Assembly (NCBI GenBank): GCA_963082975.1
Contig: OY720347.1
Location: 48,980,655 to 49,044,654 of the forward strand
Source: Labia minor
Lineage: Eukaryota; Arthropoda; Insecta; Dermaptera; Spongiphoridae
Direction of reading: 5' to 3'
Length of the DNA: 64,000 bases
A model generated the notes under the pieces. That model searched no databases and had not been told where the DNA came from. It saw only the letters and a list, made by a program, of their open reading frames with translations. Positions 23,532 to 34,386 of this stretch are shown here, one piece after another. How positions within the stretch are numbered: the stretch's first letter is position 1; the number at the start of each line of letters is the position of its first letter. The position numbers and the translations under genes were made by a program.

Positions 23532-26500
23532 TTACAATAATATGATACCATGATCTCGTTCAAGACGCCTTCTAGCTTTTAAAGGAACAATTCCCATTAA
23601 GTCTGATGGCATGGGCAAACCACTATTTGTATTAGATGTCTGCAAATAATAAACTTCCGAGTGGCCACATTGATGTCCATAAATAGTCGAGTCATCTGAT
23701 CTATTTAGAAAAAAATAATATATTTTAAAATATATATTTTTTTAATAAATATAAAAATATAATAAATATAGATAGATACCTAATTACAATTTCAGTAATA
23801 TTTGGTCTTAAAACAAAAGTGTGATGTAGATGTCCAAGAAGACCAAGTTCAAGGCATCCCCAATGACCGCCGCGCTGTTTCATATCCCAATCCGGTTCAA
23901 TGCATGCAAAACTATATGGTTCGGAAGATACTGAGGATCCTACTTCATCTCCTTGGGGATATTGTTCAAAGCAGTTTCTAAGTCTTTGTTCCAAACGATT
24001 GAGACTTGCCATACAAATTTGCCACTGTAAGAAATATTTTATACAGATATAAACTATCTAATTTAATAATTAATTTCACTAAATTTCCATTTATTCAATT
24101 TTTAATTTGAATATAAAACATTAAAAAATAGTTTTGAAATAGAAATAAGTTAAATATTATTTATATATTTAATATATTATGTATATGTATTGTATATCAA
24201 GAATTATTTAGTTTACACCTACCAAGGAATGTATAATATCTGGATTTTCAACAACATTTTCATCAACTATTAAGGCTAATGCCATTTGTTGTTGAGAGAA
24301 TAAAAATAATGCAGCAGATTGTGGAAGAGATGATTCAGATTCTTCTGTTTTAGATTTATTATCTTCTTTTTCTTTTTTAAATGTTTTTTTTATAGAAATT
24401 TCATCAACTTTCGTATTCCATGAGTTTTTTGTTAAAGGGGATGAATAATTTTCTGTTACTAAAGCATTCAATTTACTCATCAGAGGAGTCAATTGGAGTG
24501 AACCAAGACGACTTCTATCGGACCTATATGGACGAAATTGTTAAATCAAATTTTATATATTTATATTTTATAAGCATATATAGGCATACATACTTATAAT
24601 CTTGTTGTTCTTCATGATGTTCTAGCAGAGTTTGTGTTTTTAATGGAAGGCTTAATGTTTGGCGATTTAATTTTTGTTTTTGTATTTTCAAATTTTCTTT
24701 TTGAATTTCATTATTACTTGATTTATTTTCTATAAATGAATGGAAGTTGTCAAGTTCTTTTGATGTGTCGCTTTTTTCAGATAAATTAGATTGTTCAATA
24801 TTGTCCAGAAAATTTTCTTTGGAATCTTCGTTTTCTAAATGTATGTTATCCTTTAAAGAAATATTTTCCAAGGCCTTAAGTTCATAATTCTGTTCCAAAG
24901 TTGATTTTGTTGTATCATATAAAACTTTTTGCTTTCTAGTTTCCTTTTCACTTTGACAACTATATTGATTTTCTAAATGTTTATTGAATAAAGACCGTGA
25001 CATAGGACGACCACTTGAATGATAATATGGATTAGTTGGATCTACAATTGTATTGTAAAAATTATGTTGACCTGAGGTTTCTCCCTCATCTTCGGGAAAT
25101 TTCGGTAAACCAAATGAATACCCACGTAAAGGCATTCTAACAAGTTGATTAAGACTCTAAAAAAAGAATAAGTAAAATTTATTTTTTGAATACATTTTAT
25201 TAAATATAAATTTATTCATATCTCAATTTATTATTTAAATTCATTAACTTTCAAATAATAATTCAAATAATCTAAATTAATTAAATTGCTATTCTTTTTT
25301 CAAGAATATAGTTGATTTTTTTTAATTTTAGAATATTAAGAATTTATTATTTCTAATTACCAAACTTTGTTTAAGGGAAGTGCTTTGAAGTTCAGTTGCA
25401 CATTTTGATCTATTATTAATTTTTTCTATTTCGGCAGCCATCTCATTAAAAGGTTGTTCTGTTTTAATTTTCGTTAAAGAATCTATTTTTTTATTTTCCA
25501 TAGTTATTTTATTTTCGGATCGACATATAGAAACAGCTTCAATGTGTAATGGTTTAAAATTTTCTAGTTTTGGTGTGATTAAAGGAGGAGACTCATTAAT
25601 AACTGAAGGCAATTTAACGACATCGCATTCAGGTTCTTCTTCAGGAACAGTGAATATTTTTGAAGTACTACGTTTCATAAAAGAGATGTTGGTAGAAGTT
25701 TGAGAAGGGAGATCAATCTGAAAATATTATTAGGTTAAAAAATATAAATTTTCAAATTAAATAAAAGAAATAATAATACTTTAGTAGTGGACCCTGAGAG
25801 AATATCTAAAGCTGCTTTAGTAGTAAACGATTCGTGAAGTAAATTATCATAATCTTTTTTCTTAACATAAATTTTTAATAATTGGACTCCAAATGGAAGA
25901 TGAAAATTAAGATTTATATTTTCTGCAGGTACCTAAAATATAAAAAGATTCACAAAATTCTTAAGATAAAAATGAAAAGAATTAAATCAATTTAAAGTTA
26001 AACTCTCACATTAAAATTTATTGATAAATTAATATATATATATATATACCTTTACATAGTTAGGATTGGTCATCAAAATAAGTTTAGTTAAATAAGAATT
26101 CAATTGTGTTGCAACCACACTAAAAATAATAAGAAAAAAAATAAGTATATTATATTTAAGGATTGGACAGACAACTCTGGTTGAAATTTTGTAACTATTT
26201 AGAAATTCAACCGGAAAACTTATAGAAAACTAGTATAGTACAATCCACTGATCATTGAGTTGAATAAAAATTTTATTTGAAACATAAAACCGGGTGTTTT
26301 TAACAACTTTCTTTAACCTTTTTAATTTTATTATTAATTTTCATTTTCATTTATAGATTGAAAGGTACTTTTTAAAATTTGATATTTTTATTTATTTATT
26401 TATTATATTTATAAAGAATAATCACACAAATTTAGAAAATAAAAATAAGAAAGAAATATTTATCTAAATATAACATTTATCTAGTATAAATAAAATGATA

Positions 26501-27562
26501 AGAATAATTATTAATGTAAATAATGAAATTTTCTTCCATTTATTTTTATAAAAGAAGATTTTTGTGAACATATTAATTCTATTCATTATATTGTTATATA
26601 ATTGATTTGAAATATATATAATTAATAATTATTAATTTCAAATTTTGGAAAAGTTATATAGAATGAAAATATTCAATTACTAAGTTTTAATTAAGTCTTT
26701 GATATATTGAACTGAGAGAGACTTTAAACTTAAGAAATATAAATCTTAATAATTTACCAATTTTGATATAATATTAATCCAGCCAATACACCATTTTTTT
26801 CTTGACAACATTGAAGTATTTGCATTGCTTCAAGGAAAATATTACTTGCTGTCTAAAATTAATAGTTTAATTAGATATATATGTGATTTATAAATTAAAA
26901 AATCTATTTATGATTTATAAAATGATGTTTTATTTATAAAATACCTTTGGAAGTTTGATATTGGAAATATTTTCATATATATTTCCATTAGACTGAATAA
27001 TTGGAATGTATATATCAAAAATTTGTCCCAAACGTGTGATAAATTGATTAGATTCAGGACCTTCATGAAGAATAGCAAGTGAATTTAAATCTAAATGATA
27101 AAACTCAAATAAATTATGAATTATATATGAACGTTGTTCAATAATCCAGTTGGGAATGTTTCTGTCTGTCCCTACAACCTAAAAATTTTTATTATATAAA
27201 TTAATATAATATTCAATATGAACTTAGAAAAATTCATAAAATTTCCTAAGAAATACATACTATAAGATATCTTTCTGTTTTTTTAATAATAAATTTCCCA
27301 CTTTTAAGAGATATTAAGTTTGGACAACTAAAGGAAGAGATTAGAAATTGAGAAGCACCGATTAATTGTCCACATAATGCGAGTTTTTGCTGATCTGTAA
27401 CCCAGGATGGATAAAAATATAAAACTGCTTGTTGAGGATCATCTTCTTCTTTCCGGCATTTTTGGGTGTCATAAATAAACATTATAAAAAGTTCCCTAAA
27501 AAATTACCTTATTTATTTAATAATTCTAAATGGTTTTAATAAAAAAATACCTACTTGGCCAT
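23532..27562 (-). CDS. HPS4: HPS4 homologue, BLOC-3 subunit (Rab32/38 guanine-nucleotide exchange)
   Basis: Coding exons on the minus strand: 27555-27562, 27261-27495, 26945-27178, 26758-26852, 26050-26119, 25780-25932, 25361-25718, 24594-25156, 24223-24523, 23780-24024 and 23532-23700, for roughly 810 residues. The beginning (MAKELFIMFIYDTQKC, then QAVLYFYPSWVTDQQKLALC) is the first longin domain of the HPS4/CCZ1/Inturned family. The middle (about 390-650) is low-complexity, rich in Ser, Glu, Asn and Lys. The C-terminal HPS4 domain follows, with a conserved-looking WGCLELGLLGHLHHTFVLRP. HPS4 pairs with HPS1 to form BLOC-3, which activates Rab32/38 for pigment granules and other lysosome-related organelles. 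The 8-bp first coding exon is inferred from frame and donor; MFIYD is an alternative start. Exon 6 to exon 7 is out of phase by one base, reported separately. Confidence 0.85.
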
Positions 27563-27849
27563 CTTAAGTTATATTTAATATTTATATTGTCCTTTACTAA
27601 AATTTTCCTTATGACTTCAGAATATTGAATAAAAAAAGTAAATATTCACATTTTATTTTAAAATAGTAGAAGTTTAACTAAAATGAATAAAGAAATTTTA
27701 GGGATTATAATTATAATTTAGTTGCAGCTATTTTTTAGAAGAATTAAATTATATTAATTAGTATAAATTGAAAACGAAAGTAAATTTACCAAGTGTCAAT
27801 TTATGATTTCCAACTCTTATTCACTCCTAGTCCTAGTTAGTCTGTGTAA

Positions 27850-28162
27850 GTCCTAGTTTACATACATGGGCTTAGTACTTGTTGGTACTTGTCAGTACTT
27901 GTCACAAACCATCTCTACTTGTCATTAGTTCAGGGGTGGGCAAATTCTTTTAAGCGCGGGCTTTTTGAACGCCTGCTGGCCCGTTGAAAAAGTTGGCTCT
28001 TATTTTGACTTTTCGTTCAATATGTCTCTAAAAAATAAGATAAATTTTTTTTTTAGTGTTTTCGAAATATGGTCCTCCCGCCCGGAAGACATTTTGAAAA
28101 TTTCATTTTGGCCCGCGCTTAAAAATATTTTCCCACCCCTGAAAAGTACTAAGCCCGTGTAG
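27850..28162. mobile_element. MITE with GGGCTTAGT ends, interrupted by a younger hAT-like MITE
   Basis: The outer element has GGGCTTAGTACTTG at its left and ACTAAGCCCGTG at its right. It belongs to the same family as the copy at 44742-44965. Direct repeats of GTACTTGT follow the left end. It is split by the 211-bp element at 27931-28141. Confidence 0.6.
27931..28141. mobile_element. hAT-like MITE with 30-bp terminal inverted repeats
   Basis: The ends CAGGGGTGGGCAAATTC and its inverse (TTCCCACCCCTG at the right) pair for about 30 bp, including the shared TTTTAAGCGCGGGC. CAGGGG-type ends are usual for hAT non-autonomous elements. The 65-codon plus-strand frame inside it is not a gene. No clean 8-bp target duplication is visible. 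Confidence 0.7.
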
Positions 28163-28942
28163 GCTTAAGATAATAGTCGTTATTAGTATTAGTAATATTT
28201 TGAAGAAGTGTCAGTTTCAAACTTTGAATCTTTGTATATAAAAAATATAAATAAAATTACAAATTAATATTTGTTTTCTAAATATTTTTTCTTAATTAAC
28301 ATATTAATAAATTAGGCAAAATTATTTATTATTTAAACAAAATAATTAATAAACGCGCGAAACAAGTTTAGCCATGAAATTATATTAATAGTTCTAATCA
28401 CAGACTATCAATTCTAAAATAAATATATTAAAAATTAATACAAATTATTTAAAAATTAAAAAAGGACAATTGAAAAATTTAAAGAAATTAAAACTTTTGA
28501 AACACCATTATTTCCATGTCTCCAATTATTATTATTAATTATGAATGTTTTATATATCAAGTTTTTCAAATTATTAAGAATTGTCATTTTTTAAGGAAAT
28601 CAAGATTTCAGTTCAATTCATACCATATCTACATGATTTGTTAAGTTAATGATTAATTTTTGAATTGTAAATTAGCTTTTGGATCGCTTATAGTTTTTGA
28701 GATATAATTTTTCAAACTTATCTATTCAAGAACATCAATTTTAATAATAGATATTTATATTTTATTATTTAAGTTAATATTAAATAGATTAATTACTTTT
28801 ATAAATTTATAAATTGTTAATCAAATAAAAAAAGTTGATTATAAATTATTTTTTATTTTCTATAAATAATTAGATTTATTATATATGGCAGTATGGCGCG
28901 GTTGTCAACTAAATAGTTGATTTATTATCTTTTAACGAATAT

Positions 28943-29190
28943 ACCGGGACCCCGAGCCTCGGCTTGGTACTTAAGTTAAAAAAAATGATTCATTATTATT
29001 GGGTTTGGCTGGTAATATTAATACCTGGGATACCGAGCTGTCGCTCGACCCTTTAAAAATATTAATATACAATTCTTTAATTATTTATTACAATTATTAA
29101 ATGTTGCATCATTGCATCAATCTGATTAAAATGAATTGAACTGGGGTCCTCAATAATACAAACAAACAATTTTAGCTAGCATAATAAGAT
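28943..29190 (+). repeat. Dispersed repeat R2, fullest copy
   Basis: The repeat begins ACCGGGACCCCGAGCCTCGG and has a GC-rich head able to fold (CCGAGCCTCGG). It continues with GGGTTTGGCTGGTAATATTA, ACCGAGCTGTCGCTCGACCC, an AT-rich middle and GTTGCATCATTGCATCAATC. It ends CAAACAAACAATTTT followed by ATAATAAGAT. Other copies lie at 30453-30655, 52787-52955 (plus), 29925-30040 (partial) and 5995-6127 (inverted). The tail resembles that of the family at 53.4 and 58.2 kb. Confidence 0.7.
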
Positions 29191-29721
29191 TAATCCAAGT
29201 AATATCGTCTATTTCTATTCGACACTATTTTCAGTTATGAAATGAACAGTCAGAAGAGAGTAAAAAAATTGTAATTGAACACCGCCGTTTTTTAAAATAA
29301 TTAAATTATTTTATAGATTATAAAATAAAAATTATTGTATTAACATTAAAAATATTGAAATAAAAAATAATAGTTTGATTTAATAAACTAAAATATTATA
29401 AACATTTTTAGTGAGAATTTCTCAGGGAGGTAGGGAGCCCAATTCATTTAACCATCCATGTTACATAAGACAAAATAATGTCTTAACACTCCCTTTTTTA
29501 AAATTTAAAATAGAGGTAGAGAAAGAGTTTCAATTATATTCGAATAGTCGATATATTCTATATATCAATATTTTGTTTTCTGAATTTAATACCAAGTTGA
29601 TTTTCAAAATTTTCTATTCTTTATGCATTCTTTATGATTGATTGCATGTGTTAAAATTTAAACAAATTCAAATATTCTAATTTTTAAATTTATATATAAT
29701 TTAATATTATTTTTTCGAGAC

Positions 29722-29820
29722 TAATGGCAAATACCGGTGGTCCTAATCAGAGCAAGAGAAGACTCCTTAAGGTAGCGGCCCAGTCGATGATGTTATATGG
29801 ATCGGAGATTTGGGCTTTAC
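29722..29820 (+). pseudogene. Non-LTR retrotransposon reverse-transcriptase fragment (C-terminal part)
   Basis: The plus strand encodes RLMANTGGPNQSKRRLLKVA followed by QSMMLYGSEIWA. This is the well-known block downstream of the RT palm in R1/Jockey-like LINE polyproteins (RRLL...LYG.EIWA). It is isolated, with no surrounding ORF, so it is a dead fragment. Confidence 0.8.
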
Positions 29821-29924
29821 AATTATATTTTAAGTGAAAAAATGATTTCTTGGTTATATAAAAATTAAAATATTATTCTTTATAACTTTATTATACAGAA
29901 AAGTAGGCGTGTTAATATAAAATA

Positions 29925-30040
29925 TATACCTGGGACACCGAACTATTACTCGACCCTTTAACCAATTTATACAATTTATTTTTATATACTTTAAAAATTT
30001 TACAATTTTTTAATTATTTATTATAATTGTTAAATGGGAT
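29925..30040 (+). repeat. Partial copy of repeat R2
   Basis: ACCTGGGACACCGAACTATTACTCGACCC aligns with the central GC block of R2, followed by a diverged AT-rich middle ending near TTATTATAATTGTTAAATG. The head and tail of the repeat are absent. Confidence 0.55.
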
Positions 30041-30452
30041 TTCTAAAAATGACCCATTAAAAATTTGTTTCCTAAAATGTTTCAAATTAATTAAAATAAA
30101 TTGTATAAATGTTCATTTATAAAATCTATATATCTGTGTGTCTGTTTTTCGATTTTTTAAATTTTGATTTTGGATTCGATTAGAGCTTAAAATGTGTAAT
30201 AGTAAAGTGGTCTTGGTTTTTTAAAATTCGTTTGGGAACATGGTCAAATCGGCAGTCAAAGTTGAAAATTCCCCATATATTATAACTACTGTATTTAGTA
30301 TTATTATAATGTAAAATTATAAAGAAAAAACGTTTAGACATTATTATAGACATTTTCATTCTGTAAATTAAATAATTTTAATAAATATCTATTTTTAAAT
30401 ATTTTTTCTCTCTCTACATTATTTATCTAATTCTGACAATATATTAAGATCA

Positions 30453-30655
30453 TACCGGGTCCCCGAGCCTCGGCTCGGTAATTAAGTTAAAAAAAAATAA
30501 TTCATTATTATATTGGGTTTGGCTGGTAATATTAATACTTGGGACACCGAGCTGATATACAATTCTTTAATTATTTATTACAATTATTAAATGTTGCATC
30601 ATTGCATCAATCTGATTAAAATGAATGGAACTTGGAACTCAATAATACATAAATA
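30453..30655 (+). repeat. Copy of repeat R2
   Basis: Begins ACCGGGTCCCCGAGCCTCGG and follows the fullest copy closely through GGGTTTGGCTGGTAATATTA and GTTGCATCATTGCATCAATC. It lacks the CGCTCGACCC segment. It ends in ACTCAATAATACA. Confidence 0.7.
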
Positions 30656-31471
30656 TGTATTATTAGGTATGTTTCTAAGTGCATGAATATTTTGTTTTAT
30701 TGGAAGAATGATAAATATATATCGTAATTTATAATTATAAAATATTATTAAAATATATATTTTTAATTTTATTTCGAAATTAAATAAAAAATTCCTCACT
30801 AATGTAATTGGTATGACAATATACACAAGAATAAAGAGGACCTAAAAAAAGAATTGTTTTCATTATTTTAAATCATTATATTGGATGAAAAATCATAGAA
30901 ATAAAAATTACCTATATATATTGGATATTTTCTCTCTTGTGAATAAAGATCCATTTTTAATTGATTAAAGTGTTATCAATTATAAAATATATACTAGGTA
31001 ATAAGTAATATAAATTTTTTAAATTTTGATTTTCAAAATAACAACCACAGACGAATATTCAACTTTTTTGCTTTTCTGGGATAAACAAAAAAGTCACCGT
31101 GGATATTAGCAACGATATTAGTCTCACCTCAAATTCAACGTTATAACGTAAAGAATATTTATATTAATTCATATATACATTTGCTTAATTATTAATTAAA
31201 TAGCAATGCAAATTATAACAAATTATATAGCTGGTAAACTTTCTATTTACTTTCTATAAATAAACAAAAGTTCTTGATATACATAATCTTAATTTTTATA
31301 AAGAATGTTTAAGGAATATTACGTTTTGGGTTAAGAAATTAGATATACATATCATTTTTATTTTTAAAAGTAATTTATTTGTTAAAAGTGGAAAGTACAA
31401 ACAAAAAATAAATAATTCAAAATAATAAGTAAAATGCTTAAAGTTTTCAATAATAATAATATAATATCAGC

Positions 31472-31997
31472 TTAATAACAATATGTCTTACATATGTGTT
31501 GGAAGTATATTTGAAATGTGAAAAATCGATTTATTATAGCAAATGCTTTGTAGGATACATATTCGTGGTTAAGCATTTTCACTCTTTCAATTTTGTCAAT
31601 GCCGCCTATTTTTTTAATCATTTCAACTATATTATCGAGTTTGCCAAAGGTTGCGGCAGCTTGCAAAATATTGTATATTCCTTCAAGAACTATTATTAAG
31701 GTCTTCCTATCATTACTTTCAAGTAAATTAATAAATGGAATAATTATTTCATAATGAGTAAGTTCATCAAATTGAATATGGCTACATCCATAAGTAAAAT
31801 TGGTAATTGCCAAAGCTGATTCTTTTTGTGATATACAGTTTCCCTAATTAAATATGAATAATATAAGTTAAATATTGTTTATTTATTAAATTTTAATAAT
31901 TACTTACACTATTTATAACATCAATGAGAGATTTTATTCTTGAATATACAACTTTTTGTTTATGATGTTCATTTTCAGTAATGACAATCAAAGATGG
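31472..31997 (-). pseudogene. 3' fragment of a diverged importin subunit alpha (armadillo repeats)
   Basis: Two in-phase exons on the minus strand: 31908-31997 and 31472-31843, joined by an ideal GTAAGT donor and a TTAATTAG acceptor. The peptide contains NCISQKESALAITNFTYG and KIGGIDKIERVKMLNHEYVSYKAF. These correspond to the last armadillo repeats and C-terminal segment of importin alpha (QKEAAWAITNLT; GGLDKIE.LQNHEN..VY..A). Importin alpha carries NLS cargo with importin beta. The conserved tryptophan of the ARM helix is replaced by leucine (ESALAI for EAAWAI). A further acceptor at 31998 implies upstream exons, but the next 2 kb is a transposable element followed by CIAO2B on the other strand. 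I read this as a truncated paralogue with retained introns, not a processed copy. A functional lineage-specific gene with distant 5' exons is not excluded. Confidence 0.7.
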
Positions 31998-32152
31998 CTG
32001 TCAAAAAAAGGTTATATTGAATACATGTTAAAATTTCAATCTTTTTTATCTAAAAATATATAGAAAAATATAAAATGCCCATGCAAATTTCTAAGAAAGG
32101 ATGATTATGACTATTTAATGAAACAAGTTTGGTAAAGTAATTAACCACCCTT

Positions 32153-32176
32153 ACCTCTCTCTCTCTCTCTCTCTCA
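32153..32176. repeat. (CT)n microsatellite
   Basis: A run of CT dinucleotides about 22 bp long lies just left of the large inverted-repeat element. Confidence 0.9.
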
Positions 32177-33144
32177 CGGGGTTAAACTAAATAATTACCA
32201 ATAATTACCCTGGGTTTGTTTCGGATGGTATGTGGGTTTCGCGTTTGATATTCAAATAATTGCAGGGAATTGGGAGGGGGTGATTTTCGGTCATTTTTTG
32301 CGGTGCCATCTATTGGGCGCCTGAAGAGTCAACCCAGAGGGGGGACACGCAATGTTATTTTTTTGAAGCAGCGTTTAGCGCTGCTGCTTCATAGCGTCTC
32401 TTAGATGAACTAATTGAGATAAAAAACCGGCCTGGCACCATTTTTAAAATCAATTTTGAATTATTTGAATGAGAGGAGCGCGGGAGGAATGAAAAAATTA
32501 TGAAATTTTTCAGTTAAGTGAAAAATTATTTATTTAGAGGTAAAACTGACATTTCAGAAATAATTTTTTTTTTTCAGAAAATTGCTGAAATGTTGGTCTT
32601 ATCCCCAAATAAATAATTTTTCACTTAACTGAAAAATTTCATAATTTGCATGTCTAGAAGAAAAGAATAATGTTGTATGTGACATATTTATTTGAAAATA
32701 GATTATTACAAAATATCATTAACAATAATGTTGTGTATCTCATTTGTAAACAAATCTTTTATACATATTTTTCTTTAAACATATTATATTAAATTTCTCA
32801 CTCGCGAAGCCATCGTACAGGTGCAAGAGAAAATGATGAGTCAGTTAAAACTTTATTTAATATAAAAGGAGCGATGGCATGGCTTTGTGAGGAAACAGAG
32901 ATCAAATACCCAAATTCAACGAAATGTGCAAGAAAACTATTGCTACCGTTTCCATCTTCATATTTAGCTGAATTTTCTTTCTTCAATATTATAATTTCTA
33001 ATAAAATGTGTTCTACAATATGCAAAAAAATCGTTATTCACCAATCACTGTTAGAAATATTCAACATATATACTTGTTCTTATGAGATCGTAAGCCAGAA
33101 ATTAACTACTAAAATGACGTAAAGTACCTAAAGTTGGGATGGGG

Positions 33145-33215
33145 TCCGTCAAAAAAAATTTCTCCAAGTGGGGGTCCGCGGAGTACATAAGTTTAAGAAC
33201 CTCTGCTCTAACCTA
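33145..33215. mobile_element. Truncated hAT-like MITE end
   Basis: GGGGTCCGCGGAGTACATAAGTTTAAGAACCTCTGCTC is like one end of hAT MITEs whose termini read CAGAGGTTCTTAAAC. The opposite terminus is not found, so this is a fragment within the inverted-repeat core. Confidence 0.4.
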
Positions 33216-33379
33216 AACAATTTGAAACAATTGTAAATATTATATTATCTGACTGATCCGACACCCTCCCATTGCGATCAATATGAATAATAATAAAGTA
33301 AGTATAATTAATATAATTTTACTATTATTGATATTGATAAAGTTATATAATATATGTACATATAAATAAATTTTTGATT

Positions 33380-33590
33380 TTGCAGTTTTTAGATTGTATT
33401 CATAAGAATTGTGTTACAAATTCTCTACCTGGAGAAGAACGATGACACTTGTTCGGGTTGCCAACGAGTATAATAATAATAATAATAAGTATAATAGTCT
33501 GCTAAAATATCGTGTATGCAAACTTCATTTTAATGATTATGATTTCTACACACCTGAAAAGAAGAAATTAATTAACCCTTGAATATAAAT
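33380..33590 (+). pseudogene. THAP zinc-finger remnant inside the inverted-repeat element
   Basis: The plus-strand frame YRVCKLHFNDYDFYTPEKKK matches the second half of a THAP domain: Cys-x2-His followed by Phe and a basic stretch leading to Leu-Ile. The first half is interrupted by a stop and an (AAT)n run near 33470-33490. THAP domains are DNA-binding modules of P-element-type transposases and many insect proteins. It is dead as a gene. Confidence 0.55.
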
Positions 33591-34386
33591 CAAGATGGTA
33601 GGTTTTGTGATATTTAATAATGGAATATCCAAGGTTGGGAAAACAGAGGAATATACACCTCAGTTGTATAAATTTTATAAATTTTTTTTAATTTTAGTTT
33701 AAAAACATGTCACAATAATAATCTATTTATTAAATAAATAGGTTACATAGAACATTATTCTTTTCATTTTAGATGTGCAATTTATATAATTCTATAATTG
33801 AAAAATTGTGTAATTTTTATTTAAGTGAGAAATTTAATATAATATGTTTAAAGAAAAATATGTATAAAAGATTTGTTTACAAATGAGATACACATCATTA
33901 TTGTTAATGATATTTTGTAATAATCTATTTTCAAATAAATATGTCACATAAAACATTATTCTTTTCTTCTAGACATGCAAATTATTAAATTTTTCAGTTA
34001 AGTGAAAAATTATTTATTTGGGGATAAGACATACATTTCAGCAATTTTCTGAAAAAAAAAAAATTTATTTCTGAAATGTCAGTTTTAGCTCTAAATAAAT
34101 AATTTTTCACTCAACTGAAAAATTTCATAATTTTTTCATTCCTCCCGCTCCCCTCATTCAAATGATTCAAAATGGATTTTAAAAATGGTGCCAGGCCGGT
34201 TTTTTTACATCATAGTTCATATAGGGGCCACTTTTTAGCAGCAGCGCTAAACGCTGTTTCACGAATTTAACATTGCGTGTCCCCCCCCTGACCCCCACTC
34301 TGCCCCACTCACTGATGTGCAACTGCTGCTCCTGATGTGATGTGAATTTGTTTCTAACCTTATCATATTATAATAATTTAATTAAT

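Larger units (their letters stand above)
27563..31471. other. Repeat field between HPS4 and the importin alpha fragment
   Basis: No intact gene is visible. The stretch contains a nested MITE pair (27850-28162), three copies or partial copies of repeat R2 (28943-29190, 29925-30040 and 30453-30655) and a non-LTR reverse-transcriptase C-terminal fragment (29722-29820). The frames at 29411-29641 and 30599-30826 overlap repeat sequence and have no coding character. Confidence 0.6.
32330..34300. mobile_element. 2-kb inverted-repeat element with long arms and a THAP-like core remnant
   Basis: The left arm (about 32330-32805) and right arm (about 33815-34300) are nearly identical inverted copies. 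They share GACACGCAATGTTA, CAGCGTTTAGCGCTGCTGC, CCGGCCTGGCACCATTTTTA and a long AT-rich inner part ending TTAAATTTCTCACT. Each arm itself contains a hairpin: GAAATTTTTCAGTTAAGTGA reappears inverted about 100 bp later. The ~1-kb core has a minus-strand 75-codon frame (32798-33025) without a recognised family. It also has a plus-strand THAP-like piece, YRVCKLHFNDYDFYTPEKKK. This fits a foldback element or a transposon with internally duplicated ends. No intact transposase is present. Confidence 0.75.

Noticed and set aside
28943..30655. CRISPR-like or tandem array reading of the R2 copies
   Set aside because: Copies are far apart, of different lengths and in both orientations. This is a dispersed eukaryotic repeat.
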